Shown here piece by piece: positions 25,140-32,614 of a stretch of DNA of 32,614 nucleotides (positions are counted from its first letter, which is position 1; every line of letters begins with the position of its first letter). Source of the DNA: Candidatus Nanopelagicales bacterium (lineage in GTDB: Bacteria > Actinomycetota > Actinomycetes > Nanopelagicales > Nanopelagicaceae); NCBI GenBank assembly GCA_030830475.1, contig JAURMX010000001.1, positions 1 to 32,614 of the forward strand, given 5' to 3'. A model generated the notes under the pieces. It saw only the letters and a program-made list of their open reading frames with translations. It was not told where the DNA came from and searched no databases. A program made the position numbers and the translations under genes.

Positions 25140-25146
25140 ATCTCGT

Positions 25147-25158
25147 TACCATTACAAC
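25147..25158 (+). promoter_or_regulatory. Candidate leaderless promoter of dxs
   Basis: TACCAT (25147-25152) fits TANNNT and is followed by six bases before ATG 25159. No ribosome-binding site is visible. This supports 25159 as the dxs start rather than the in-frame ATG at 25075 inside acnA. Confidence 0.55.
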
Positions 25159-27087
25159 ATGAGGTTTCTGCCCCGGATTAAATCTCCTGGCGATTTGGCG
25201 CGTTTTGAGGTCAATGAGCTAAATGAGTTAGCTGCAGAGATCCGTACTTTTCTCATTGAAAAGGTTTCGAAATCTGGCGGGCATCTCGGCCCCAATTTAG
25301 GAATCGTTGAATTAACCATTGCCTTGCATAGGGTTTTTGAATCACCACGAGATGTAATGGTTTTTGATACTGGACATCAGACTTATGTGCACAAAATTCT
25401 GACCGGTAGAGCTGCTGGCTTTGAGAAGTTAAGACAACGTGGCGGATTAGCTGGCTACCCAAATCGCTCAGAGAGCGAACATGATGTTATTGAAAACTCA
25501 CACGCCTCAACCGCGCTCTCCTGGGCAGATGGAATTGCTCGTGGTTTCATGATCAAAGGAGAGAGTGAGCGCACCGTGGTAGCGGTAGTTGGCGATGGCT
25601 CTTTAACTGGCGGCATGGCTTGGGAAGCATTAAACAATATTGCTGCTTCCGAGGATCTGCGTTTGGTAATTGTGGTTAATGACAATGAGCGCTCTTACTC
25701 ACCGACTATTGGTGGTGTGGCTACATATCTTTCAACTTTGCGGGCAACAAAGGGATACGAGAAGTTTTTGGAGTGGGGCAAAGGGGTTTTAGAGCGCACC
25801 CCAGTAGTCGGTCATCCGATTTATGAAACTTTGCATGGAATGAAGAAGGGCATAAAGGACATCGTCGCTCCTCAAGGTATGTTTGAAGATCTAGGTTTGA
25901 AGTACATCGGCCCAGTTGATGGGCATGACATAACTGCTTTAGAGAAAGCTTTGCAGCAAGCCAAGAAGTTTGCCGGCCCGGTTTTAGTTCACGCTATTAC
26001 GGAAAAGGGTAGGGGCCATGCTCCGGCCATACAGGATGAGGCTGAGAAGTTCCATGCTGTTGGCATTGTGGATCCAGAAACGGGAGAGCCACTCAACAAA
26101 TCAGGTCAGTCTTGGACCGGTGTTTTTGCCAACTCTTTGGTTGAGTATGGAAGAAAGCGCTCTGATTTAGTTGCAATTACCGCAGCGATGTTGGGGCCGA
26201 CCGGTTTGGATAAGTTCCAGAAAGAGTTTCCAGAGCGGACCTTTGATGTTGGAATTGCCGAACAACATGCAACCACATCTGCTGCGGGAATGGCCTACAC
26301 CGGACTACACCCCGTGGTTGCGGTTTACTCTACCTTTTTAAATCGGGCTATTGATCAACTTTTGTTGGATGTGGCTCTGCATAAAGCTGGAGTTACCTTT
26401 GTTTTGGATCGCGCAGGTATCACTGGTGATGATGGCCCTTCGCATCACGGCATTTGGGATCTCGCTTTAACTGGAATAGTCCCGACTGCGCATGTGGCTG
26501 CACCTCGAGATGGAAAACTTCTAAATGAGTTATTGGGAGAGTGTCTAGAGATCAACGATGCACCATCAATTATTCGCTTTCCAAAAGGTGCAGTAGCAAA
26601 GGATCTGCCTGCCTTTGAGAGAAGAGAAGGATTGGATATTTTGTACCGCGGCGAAAGTGCTGATGTTTTGTTGGTAAGCATTGGTGCGATGGCCACGATC
26701 GCAGTTGAAGCCGCGGCTCAGGCCTATAGGGAAGGCGTCGGCGTTACCGTTATCGATCCCCGATGGGTCAAACCGTTACCGGCGGGAGCGTTGATTTCTA
26801 TGGCGCGCAGATACACCAGAGTTGTTGTGTTAGAAGATGGAATTAAGCATGGAGGAATCGCTAGCACACTCTCAGAGATTTTCCGCGAGAATGCGGTTAC
26901 AACCCCGATTCACTCCATCGGAGTTCCACTAGAGTTCATTGAACACTCAAAGCGCAATGAAATCCTGGAGGATCTCGGAATCACTGCCCAAAATGTGGCA
27001 CGCCAATTAGTTGGCTGGGCTTCAATTAGGCAGGAAGAGATGCAACTCCATGCGGATGAAACCGTTGACCGCAAACCGCTTCACTAA
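25159..27087 (+). CDS. dxs: 1-deoxy-D-xylulose-5-phosphate synthase
   Basis: DXS joins pyruvate and glyceraldehyde 3-phosphate, the entry step of the non-mevalonate isoprenoid pathway, using thiamine diphosphate. The 642-residue protein has the N-terminal transketolase domain, with the ThDP/Mg motif GDGSLTGGMAWEALNNI starting at residue 145 and the actinobacterial variant DNERSYSPTIGG. A central pyrimidine-binding domain includes GIAEQHATTSAAGMA, and a C-terminal domain follows. The start at ATG 25159 gives MRFLPRIKSPGDLARF, as in homologues. The last 20 or so codons (EEMQLHADETVDRKPLH) run into the 3' end of the convergent fadB gene, a 62-base overlap. ThiL, at the other end of the window, makes its cofactor. 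Confidence 0.96.
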   Translation: MRFLPRIKSPGDLARFEVNELNELAAEIRTFLIEKVSKSGGHLGPNLGIVELTIALHRVFESPRDVMVFDTGHQTYVHKILTGRAAGFEKLRQRGGLAGYPNRSESEHDVIENSHASTALSWADGIARGFMIKGESERTVVAVVGDGSLTGGMAWEALNNIAASEDLRLVIVVNDNERSYSPTIGGVATYLSTLRATKGYEKFLEWGKGVLERTPVVGHPIYETLHGMKKGIKDIVAPQGMFEDLGLKYIGPVDGHDITALEKALQQAKKFAGPVLVHAITEKGRGHAPAIQDEAEKFHAVGIVDPETGEPLNKSGQSWTGVFANSLVEYGRKRSDLVAITAAMLGPTGLDKFQKEFPERTFDVGIAEQHATTSAAGMAYTGLHPVVAVYSTFLNRAIDQLLLDVALHKAGVTFVLDRAGITGDDGPSHHGIWDLALTGIVPTAHVAAPRDGKLLNELLGECLEINDAPSIIRFPKGAVAKDLPAFERREGLDILYRGESADVLLVSIGAMATIAVEAAAQAYREGVGVTVIDPRWVKPLPAGALISMARRYTRVVVLEDGIKHGGIASTLSEIFRENAVTTPIHSIGVPLEFIEHSKRNEILEDLGITAQNVARQLVGWASIRQEEMQLHADETVDRKPLH

Positions 27088-29137
27088 TTCCTTCTCTGTC
27101 TAGATAAGGAAGAATTCCGCCTAGGTGCATGGGCCATCCCGCTCCCAGCAACATGCATAAATCAATCTCAGCTGGTGTAGAAACCACACCCTCATCCAGC
27201 ATCATGCGAGCCTCTTCCGCCAATGCCTTTAGTGCGCGCATGCGAACCTCTTCAGAGCTTGAAGCATTGCTGCCCTTTTCGACCAAAGCCAAAGCCTCTG
27301 GATTTGGCGCCAGCTTTCCAGACTCATCTTTTATGTAGAAGCTCTTTACTCCGTTATCAACTAAACGTTGAACAGTAGGGGAGATGCGATAGCGAGGACC
27401 TAAGTTGTTGTGCAGAGTCTTTGAAACATGTAGCGCAACCCCTGGTCCAACTAAACCAAAGAGTTCAAATGGTGACATAGGAAAGCCAAGTGGTCGCAAA
27501 GCATTGTCTGCAACATCGGCTGGGGTTCCCTCGTCAACCGCATCGGTGACCTCACCCATGAATCGAGTTAGCAGGCGATTAACTACAAAGCCCGGAGCAT
27601 CTTTGCAGATAATCATCGTCTTCTTTAACTCTTTACCAACATTGATCGCGGTAGCAGTAGTGGCATCATCTGTCTTTGAGGTACGAGCTACTTCAAGCAA
27701 AGGCATAACGGCTACTGGGTTGAAGAAGTGGAAACCAACTACCCGCTCTGGGTGGGACAAACCTTCACCCATCTTCTCTACTGAAAGTGATGAGGTATTT
27801 GTTGCCAAAACGCACTCTGGCGAAATGATTGCTTCTAAATCTTTGAAGAGTTTTTGCTTGATAGCCAGTTCTTCAAATACCGCTTCGATAATGAAATCTG
27901 CCGAAGCAAAAACCTTTTGATCTACAGAACCAGAAACTAGTAGTGAGAGACGGCGTCCTGCTTCCTCGCTCAACCTCTTCTTTTCAACTAACTTTGTGAT
28001 TTCAGCACGGACCCACTCCACGCCCTTATCTACTCGGGCTTGATCCAGATCTGTCATAACTACTGGAACTTTTAGATTTCTCACCAGCAACAATGCCAAT
28101 TGAGAGGCCATCAATCCAGCACCAACGACACCGACCTTTGTCACTTTGCGGGCTAGGGCGGGCTTTGGCGCACCTTCAACTTTCTTTCGCTTCTTCTGAA
28201 TTAAATTAAAGGCATATAGCGAGGCGCGGAGTGGATTGCCCATAACTAGATTGGCCAGGATTTCATCCTCGGCATCAAAACCTTGATCCAAAGTATTGAT
28301 ACGAGCAGCTGAGATTAACTCAAGGGCTCGTAATGGAGCGGCAATCTCTGCGCCACCGTACTTCTTAGCAACCGCAGCTTTGCCTGTGGCCATCGCCGCA
28401 TCCCAGGCTGCGTTATCTGCAGAGTGATCCTTACGTTCGATCTTCTGCTTACCCGAAATAATCGCTGCGGCAAAAGCCACTGATTTCTCAAGGAAATCAG
28501 CTGGTTCAAATACCGCATCAACAACGCCAAGTCCCAAAGCATCCTTAGCTTTCATCATGGTGTTGTTATTTAGTGCGTTGAGAATTATTACTTGCACCGC
28601 TTTTTCTGGCCCGATTAATTTGGGTAGCAATGTTGCTCCGCCCCAACCAGGAACGATTCCTAGGAAGCACTCGGGGAGTGCGGTGAAAGCGGTTGAGGCC
28701 AAAGTTCGATAATGGCAATGTAAACCAACTTCAAGACCGCCACCCAAGGCCAAACCATTGATAAAAGCAAAGGTAGGTTTCTTGCTGCGACCTAATCTCT
28801 TGAAAACATCATGACCATACTTTCCAATGCTTAACGCCTGGCTCTTATCGGAGACAAAAGGCAGAGCAGATAGATCAGCACCTGCGGCAAAAATGAATGG
28901 CTTTCCGGTAATCGCTATTGCCACCGATGAAGAGCTTTCCGCCGCTGTAATTGCGTTATCTAACTCCTGTAGAGATTTTGGACCTAAGGTATTAGGGCGG
29001 GTGTGATCCATACCGTTATCAATTGTGATTAACGAAAGAGTTCCCGCGGCACCGAAAGCACCAAGATCAATCTCGCGAACAAATGCTTTTGTTACTACCT
29101 CTTCAGGAGCGCCAGCAGGAGTTGTCATTTCACTCAT
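27026..29137 (-). CDS. fadB: Fatty-acid oxidation multifunctional protein (enoyl-CoA hydratase / 3-hydroxyacyl-CoA dehydrogenase)
   Basis: The fusion enzyme carries out the second and third steps of beta-oxidation. The N-terminal crotonase domain (about residues 20-290) has the oxyanion-hole sequences FAAGADLSAL and ALGGGLEVGLHC and the catalytic glutamate in LPECFLGIVPGWGGATLLP. The NAD-binding 3-hydroxyacyl-CoA dehydrogenase domain starts near residue 334 (KVGVVGAGLMASQLALLL), with the variant loop usual in actinobacteria. The C-terminal dehydrogenase domains follow (KDAPGFVVNRLL near 510). At 703 residues it is normal length. The ATG is two bases after the fadA stop, forming a fadA-fadB operon. 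Its C-terminus (RFHPHGVASLPA) looks family-typical, so the overlap with dxs comes from the dxs side. Confidence 0.95.
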   Translation of the reverse strand: MSEMTTPAGAPEEVVTKAFVREIDLGAFGAAGTLSLITIDNGMDHTRPNTLGPKSLQELDNAITAAESSSSVAIAITGKPFIFAAGADLSALPFVSDKSQALSIGKYGHDVFKRLGRSKKPTFAFINGLALGGGLEVGLHCHYRTLASTAFTALPECFLGIVPGWGGATLLPKLIGPEKAVQVIILNALNNNTMMKAKDALGLGVVDAVFEPADFLEKSVAFAAAIISGKQKIERKDHSADNAAWDAAMATGKAAVAKKYGGAEIAAPLRALELISAARINTLDQGFDAEDEILANLVMGNPLRASLYAFNLIQKKRKKVEGAPKPALARKVTKVGVVGAGLMASQLALLLVRNLKVPVVMTDLDQARVDKGVEWVRAEITKLVEKKRLSEEAGRRLSLLVSGSVDQKVFASADFIIEAVFEELAIKQKLFKDLEAIISPECVLATNTSSLSVEKMGEGLSHPERVVGFHFFNPVAVMPLLEVARTSKTDDATTATAINVGKELKKTMIICKDAPGFVVNRLLTRFMGEVTDAVDEGTPADVADNALRPLGFPMSPFELFGLVGPGVALHVSKTLHNNLGPRYRISPTVQRLVDNGVKSFYIKDESGKLAPNPEALALVEKGSNASSSEEVRMRALKALAEEARMMLDEGVVSTPAEIDLCMLLGAGWPMHLGGILPYLDREGISEAVCGQRFHPHGVASLPA

Positions 29138-29139
29138 GG

Positions 29140-30345
29140 TTATGCCGCCTTACCGTTGTAGTTTGGGTTTTCCCAGATAACAGTTCCACCCATGCCAAGT
29201 CCAATACACATTGTTGTGATTCCGTATTTAACATCAGGACGCTCTTTAAACCCTTCGGCGAGGTTTAACATCAAGCGAATGCCTGAGGATGCCAGTGGAT
29301 GCCCAACGGCAATTGCACCACCATAGATATTTACCCGTGGATCATCATCTGAAATACCAAAGTAATCCAGGAAGGAAAGTACCTGGATTGCAAAAGCCTC
29401 ATTTATCTCAAATAAACCAATATCTTCAATCTTTAATCCCGCTTTAGCCAAAGCCTTCAAAGTTGAGGGAACCGGACCATAGCCCATGATTTCCGGCTCA
29501 ACACCGGCAAAGGCAAATGTAACTAATTTGGCTTTTGGAGTTAGTCCTAACTCTTTCGCTTTTGCTTCGCTAGCGAGCAAAGCGGCGGTCGCTCCATCAT
29601 TCAATCCAGCAGCATTTCCAGCTGTTACTCGTCCGGCGGCACGGAATGGAGTTTTCAGCGCGGCCAATCCTTCCAACGTAGTGCCAGGACGAGGTGGTTC
29701 ATCAACTGTGGCAACCCCCCAACCCTGCTCAGGATTTCGCACCGCAACTGGAATTAGATTTGGTTGAATCTTCCCAGCGGTGTAGGCGGCTGCTGTTTTT
29801 AATTGTGAGTTAAGTGCGTACTTGTCGGCACGTTCCTTTGTTAAATGCGGGAACTTGTCATGCAATCTCTCTGCAGTATTTCCCATGGACAACGCATCGG
29901 TATCAACTAGTTTTTCTGCTAAGTAACGTGGGTTTGGATCCATCCCTTCGCCCATCGGATGATTTCCCATATGCTCAACGCCTCCAGCGATTGCTAGATC
30001 ATAAGCACCCATATTGATAGATCCCGCCAAAGTTGTAACCGAAGTCATTGCACCAGCACACCAACGATCAATTGAATAACCAGGTACGGTGTTTGGTAAT
30101 CCGGCGAGCAAAGATGCGCTTCTGCCAATGTTCATTCCCTGATCACCAAACTGTGTTGCCGCAGCGATTGCAACATCATCGATGTCAGATGGTTTTACCT
30201 GCGGATTTCTCTCGAGTAGACCGCGGATGCATCGCACGACGATGTCATCGGCGCGAGTACCTGCGTAAAGGCTGCCAGCTTTTCCAAATGGAGAGCGGAC
30301 CGCATCGACAAGAACAACATTTGTGGAGGTAGAGGCAGTATTCAT
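29140..30345 (-). CDS. fadA: Acetyl-CoA acyltransferase (3-ketoacyl-CoA thiolase)
   Basis: Thiolase cleaves 3-ketoacyl-CoA to acetyl-CoA and a shortened acyl-CoA, the last step of beta-oxidation. In the 401-residue protein the nucleophile is Cys96 (DRWCAGAMTSV). NEAFA, His349 (GGAIAVGHPLASSG) and Cys380 (CIGLGMGG) complete the active site. Partnership with the adjacent fadB argues for a degradative thiolase rather than a biosynthetic one. The ATG start (complement of 30343-30345) is preceded six bases upstream by TAACCT, with no ribosome-binding site. The gene begins nine bases after the ABC ATPase stop, so it could also be reached by read-through. Confidence 0.95.
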   Translation of the reverse strand: MNTASTSTNVVLVDAVRSPFGKAGSLYAGTRADDIVVRCIRGLLERNPQVKPSDIDDVAIAAATQFGDQGMNIGRSASLLAGLPNTVPGYSIDRWCAGAMTSVTTLAGSINMGAYDLAIAGGVEHMGNHPMGEGMDPNPRYLAEKLVDTDALSMGNTAERLHDKFPHLTKERADKYALNSQLKTAAAYTAGKIQPNLIPVAVRNPEQGWGVATVDEPPRPGTTLEGLAALKTPFRAAGRVTAGNAAGLNDGATAALLASEAKAKELGLTPKAKLVTFAFAGVEPEIMGYGPVPSTLKALAKAGLKIEDIGLFEINEAFAIQVLSFLDYFGISDDDPRVNIYGGAIAVGHPLASSGIRLMLNLAEGFKERPDVKYGITTMCIGLGMGGTVIWENPNYNGKAA

Positions 30346-30357
30346 GCCGCTAGGTTA
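30346..30357 (-). promoter_or_regulatory. Candidate leaderless promoter of fadA-fadB
   Basis: On the minus strand TAACCT (30357-30352) fits TANNNT and lies six bases before the fadA ATG. Its first three bases are the TAA stop codon of the upstream ABC ATPase gene, so one trinucleotide serves as stop codon and -10 element. Confidence 0.55.
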
Positions 30358-31401
30358 CTGGTGAGTAGCCTTTCTTGGCACCCAGCGCAGCGGGCCCTCT
30401 ACATGGGCGTAGATTTCTTGGCCCACCGTGAAATCTAAGGGTGCAGCAACCCGGGCTCTGATAGGGATGGGGCTGCCGGGGAGTTTGAGTTCGAGCAAGG
30501 CATCATGGCCGTAGTAATTGATTTTGGAGATTTCGGCTCGAACCCCTTTATCCATTTTTTCTAGGCTGATTCTAATCTCCTCGGGGCGGATTAAAAGATC
30601 GCCATTAGGTTGTAAATCAAAGGAGTGCATATGCAATGGCGAGGTAACCTCTTCGCCTTCATCTTTGAATGCTGGCAAGGTAACGACATCTCCAGTGCTT
30701 AGAGCGACATCTGCAGAAATTGGTTGGCGATAAACCTCAGCCGGGGAGCCGTATTGGACCACCTGACCTTTACGCATTAATGCGATGACATCAGCGGAAA
30801 CCAAAGCATCCTCACGATCATGTGTGACCATGATGGTGGTGGTCTTGGTGCGCTTTAATAGTGCCGCAACCTCTTCACTGATTTCAGCCTGCAGAGCTTG
30901 ATCCAATGCTGCAAAAGGCTCATCCAGTAAAACCATCGCTGGCTTCATGGCTAATGCTCTCGCTAATGCTACGCGGGTTTGTTGACCACCGCTCAACTGT
31001 TGGGGCATGCGATGCTCAAATCCACTCAAGCCAACTAAATTCAACATCTCTTCTACGATTGGAGCTTTCTCTGTTTTATCAAGTTTGCCTAGAGAGAAGG
31101 CAACATTTTCAAAGACTGATAAATGTGGAAATAGTCCACCTTCTTGGGGAACATAGCCGATATTTCTTTTGTGAGGTGGCAAGACAAGTGAAGAAACACT
31201 CACTAGTTGTTTTCCAAATCTAATCGTTCCAGCTGCAGGTGTAATAAGACCTGCAATACTTCGCAATAAAGTTGTCTTGCCACAACCAGACGGTCCAAGA
31301 ACCGCAGCAAACTGTCCTGATTCAACTGTCAAAGAGAGGTTGTGCAGAATTGAAACTCCTGAGAACTGCACACCCAAGTCACGAATTTCTAGGGATGTCA
31401 T
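30355..31401 (-). CDS. ABC transporter ATP-binding protein, FbpC/PotA-like
   Basis: The 348-residue protein is the ATPase of an importer. Walker A is GPSGCGKTT at residues 36-44, the Q-loop is YVPQEGGLFPHLSV, the signature is LSGGQQTRVALARAL near 137, Walker B is MVLLDEPFAALD near 157, and the switch histidine is in VTHDREDAL. A C-terminal TOBE domain (about 265-345) is typical of the ferric iron, polyamine, thiamine and molybdate group. The substrate cannot be decided from the ATPase. The ferric-iron type (FbpC) is my first guess because of the large two-part permease beside it. The ATG overlaps the permease stop by four bases. Confidence 0.88.
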   Translation of the reverse strand: MTSLEIRDLGVQFSGVSILHNLSLTVESGQFAAVLGPSGCGKTTLLRSIAGLITPAAGTIRFGKQLVSVSSLVLPPHKRNIGYVPQEGGLFPHLSVFENVAFSLGKLDKTEKAPIVEEMLNLVGLSGFEHRMPQQLSGGQQTRVALARALAMKPAMVLLDEPFAALDQALQAEISEEVAALLKRTKTTTIMVTHDREDALVSADVIALMRKGQVVQYGSPAEVYRQPISADVALSTGDVVTLPAFKDEGEEVTSPLHMHSFDLQPNGDLLIRPEEIRISLEKMDKGVRAEISKINYYGHDALLELKLPGSPIPIRARVAAPLDFTVGQEIYAHVEGPLRWVPRKATHQ

Positions 31402-32614
31402 GCGATATCTCCCTCTTCGTTACTTCCTCTATCTGGACGATTAATTAAAAATGTTGGTATAGCTGCAATAAGAACCAAGAATAATGCGTAGGGTGCGGCT
31501 TCGCTAAACCGAGAGATCGCAGTTAGGGCCCACATCTCAGTGGCCAAAGTTTCAAAGCCTGTTGGTCTAAGCATCAAAGTGGCCGGGAGTTCTTTCATCG
31601 CTGCCAGGAGAACCAGCAAACTTCCAGTCAAAACGCCGGGAGCGGCTAGAGGAAGGATTACAGCACGAAAGGTTTGGGCTCGACTCTTTCCTAAGGTAGC
31701 TGAAATATCAATTAGGTTTTGTGGGACTCGAGCTAGGGCAGAGCGAACAGATCCAACACTTTTCGCCATAAACAAAAGAGCATAAGAAAAAGCTAATAAT
31801 CCTAGGGTTTGATAAAGCCAAGGAAATTCCGAGCCAAAAGCAACTAGTGCCAGACCCATAACAATTCCGGGCAAAGCATGAACTAGAAGCACTCCTTTAT
31901 CCGCCAAATTGCCAAGTCGGGATCCCGTTAGAACTAGCAAACCAATAGGCAGTGCTAAAGATATTGAAATTAGCGCACCAAGAGATGCGGCAACGATAGT
32001 TGAAATCGATGCAGAAAACAATGAGGGGTAATCGATAGTTCCTGCAGAATTAAAGAAGCGGAGAAGTAATAAACCCATAGGGGTCATCAAACCTAAAGCT
32101 AAGTAAAGAGCTATAAGAATCTGTGCGGCTAACTTTGTACCACGACTATTAATTAAAATTGGTTGCTTTAAGAGTCGAGCAAAGTTGCGGGATTGTCTTG
32201 CTTTGCTGCGCGCTCTTGATTCAATCGCAATCAAAGTTGCCGATAGCATAACTAAGATCAGAGCCAACACGGCAGCTGAACTTCTATCGAATGAGCCACG
32301 ATAAAGATTAGAGATGGATCTAGTGAATGTATCTACACCTAAAAGTGAAACAGCTCCAAAGTCACTCAATACATATAGTGCAACAAGTAGAGTTCCAGCC
32401 GCAACCGAGTTTCGAATCTGAGGTAGGGTAATCTCTATAAAGGTTCTAAATGGATTTAGGCCTAGAGTCATTGCAACTTCATGTTGTGACCAGTCAACTC
32501 TTCGTAAACCAGAGAGCGCGGCCAAAGAGACATATGGAGTGGTGGAAAGCACCAAAATGAACACCGCTGCCCAAAAACCTGAAATAGAAGGATTAATCGA
32601 AATCCAACTAAAAG
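31398..32614 (-). CDS. ABC transporter permease, FbpB-like, truncated at the window edge
   Basis: At least 404 residues of a hydrophobic permease are visible. The frame is open to base 32614, reading FSWISINPSISGFWAAVFILVLS ahead of the first GTG at 32564, so the start lies outside the window and that GTG is internal. Two permease modules are present. The first has an EAA-like loop (DWSQHEVAMTLGLNPFRTF). The second follows a linker of basic residues (RARSKARQSRNF) and has its own loop (NLIDISATLGKSRAQTFRA). This duplicated layout is characteristic of iron(III)-type FbpB permeases. The substrate-binding protein would be expected upstream, outside the window. Confidence 0.85.
   Translation of the reverse strand, partial: FSWISINPSISGFWAAVFILVLSTTPYVSLAALSGLRRVDWSQHEVAMTLGLNPFRTFIEITLPQIRNSVAAGTLLVALYVLSDFGAVSLLGVDTFTRSISNLYRGSFDRSSAAVLALILVMLSATLIAIESRARSKARQSRNFARLLKQPILINSRGTKLAAQILIALYLALGLMTPMGLLLLRFFNSAGTIDYPSLFSASISTIVAASLGALISISLALPIGLLVLTGSRLGNLADKGVLLVHALPGIVMGLALVAFGSEFPWLYQTLGLLAFSYALLFMAKSVGSVRSALARVPQNLIDISATLGKSRAQTFRAVILPLAAPGVLTGSLLVLLAAMKELPATLMLRPTGFETLATEMWALTAISRFSEAAPYALFLVLIAAIPTFLINRPDRGSNEEGDIA

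Noticed and set aside
25075-25158. Upstream in-frame ATG for dxs inside acnA
   Set aside because: The added 28 residues ([15 protein letters not shown]...) are the acnA tail read in another frame and resemble no DXS N-terminus; ATG 25159 has a well-placed -10 box and the family start.

Overview
The window is a dense, ordinary stretch of an actinobacterial chromosome. Protein families and gene neighbourhoods are actinobacterial: amtB-glnK next to ffh, a SepIVA-like gene beside DUF177, DUF4193/DUF3093/DUF3159, paired TrkA proteins, and a TRAM-type RNA methyltransferase near aconitase and dxs. Base composition is clearly lower in G+C than in Streptomyces or Mycobacterium. Intergenic gaps are tiny, and many start codons have no Shine-Dalgarno (SD) sequence but sit just downstream of a -10 box. 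Together this suggests a streamlined, probably freshwater actinobacterium of the acI / Nanopelagicales kind. That placement is inference. No stretch longer than about 165 bases lacks a gene. I see no rRNA, tRNA, CRISPR array, insertion sequence, prophage or att site.

Layout. Bases 1-3950: 3' part of thiL, rpmB on the opposite strand, then recG-rsmD. Bases 3977-7356: coaD, a SepIVA-like coiled-coil gene, DUF177 (yceD), rpmF (only 57 codons), rnc and mutM. Bases 7396-11780: smc and ftsY. Bases 11923-13562: amtB-glnK, closed by a strong terminator. Bases 13650-17272: ffh, then rpsP-khpA-rimM-trmD. Bases 17435-19866: DUF4193, DUF3093 (minus strand), a hotdog thioesterase, dut and DUF3159. Bases 19856-21180 (minus): two TrkA-type K+ regulatory proteins. 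Bases 21259-27087: a TRAM/TrmA-family methyltransferase, acnA and dxs. Bases 27026-32614 (minus): fatty-acid oxidation genes fadB and fadA, preceded by an ABC transporter ATPase and a truncated permease.

How the genes work together. Most serve translation and RNA (L28, L32, S16, RsmD, RimM, TrmD, KhpA, RNase III, TRAM methyltransferase), protein targeting (Ffh, FtsY), chromosome upkeep (RecG, MutM, Smc, Dut) and cofactor or central metabolism (ThiL, CoaD, Dxs, AcnA, FadAB). amtB-glnK is the nitrogen-uptake module.

I did not find a new defence, mobile or biosynthetic system. What merits a second look is regulatory and structural: a repeated leaderless promoter layout; an elaborate acnA promoter with an 8-bp-arm inverted repeat around the -10 box and two 8-bp direct repeats upstream; rnc with no ATG/GTG/TTG start at its family-expected N-terminus; possible GlnR half-sites before amtB; and gene order shortened relative to larger actinobacteria (no DAK2-domain gene, glnD or rplS in the expected places).
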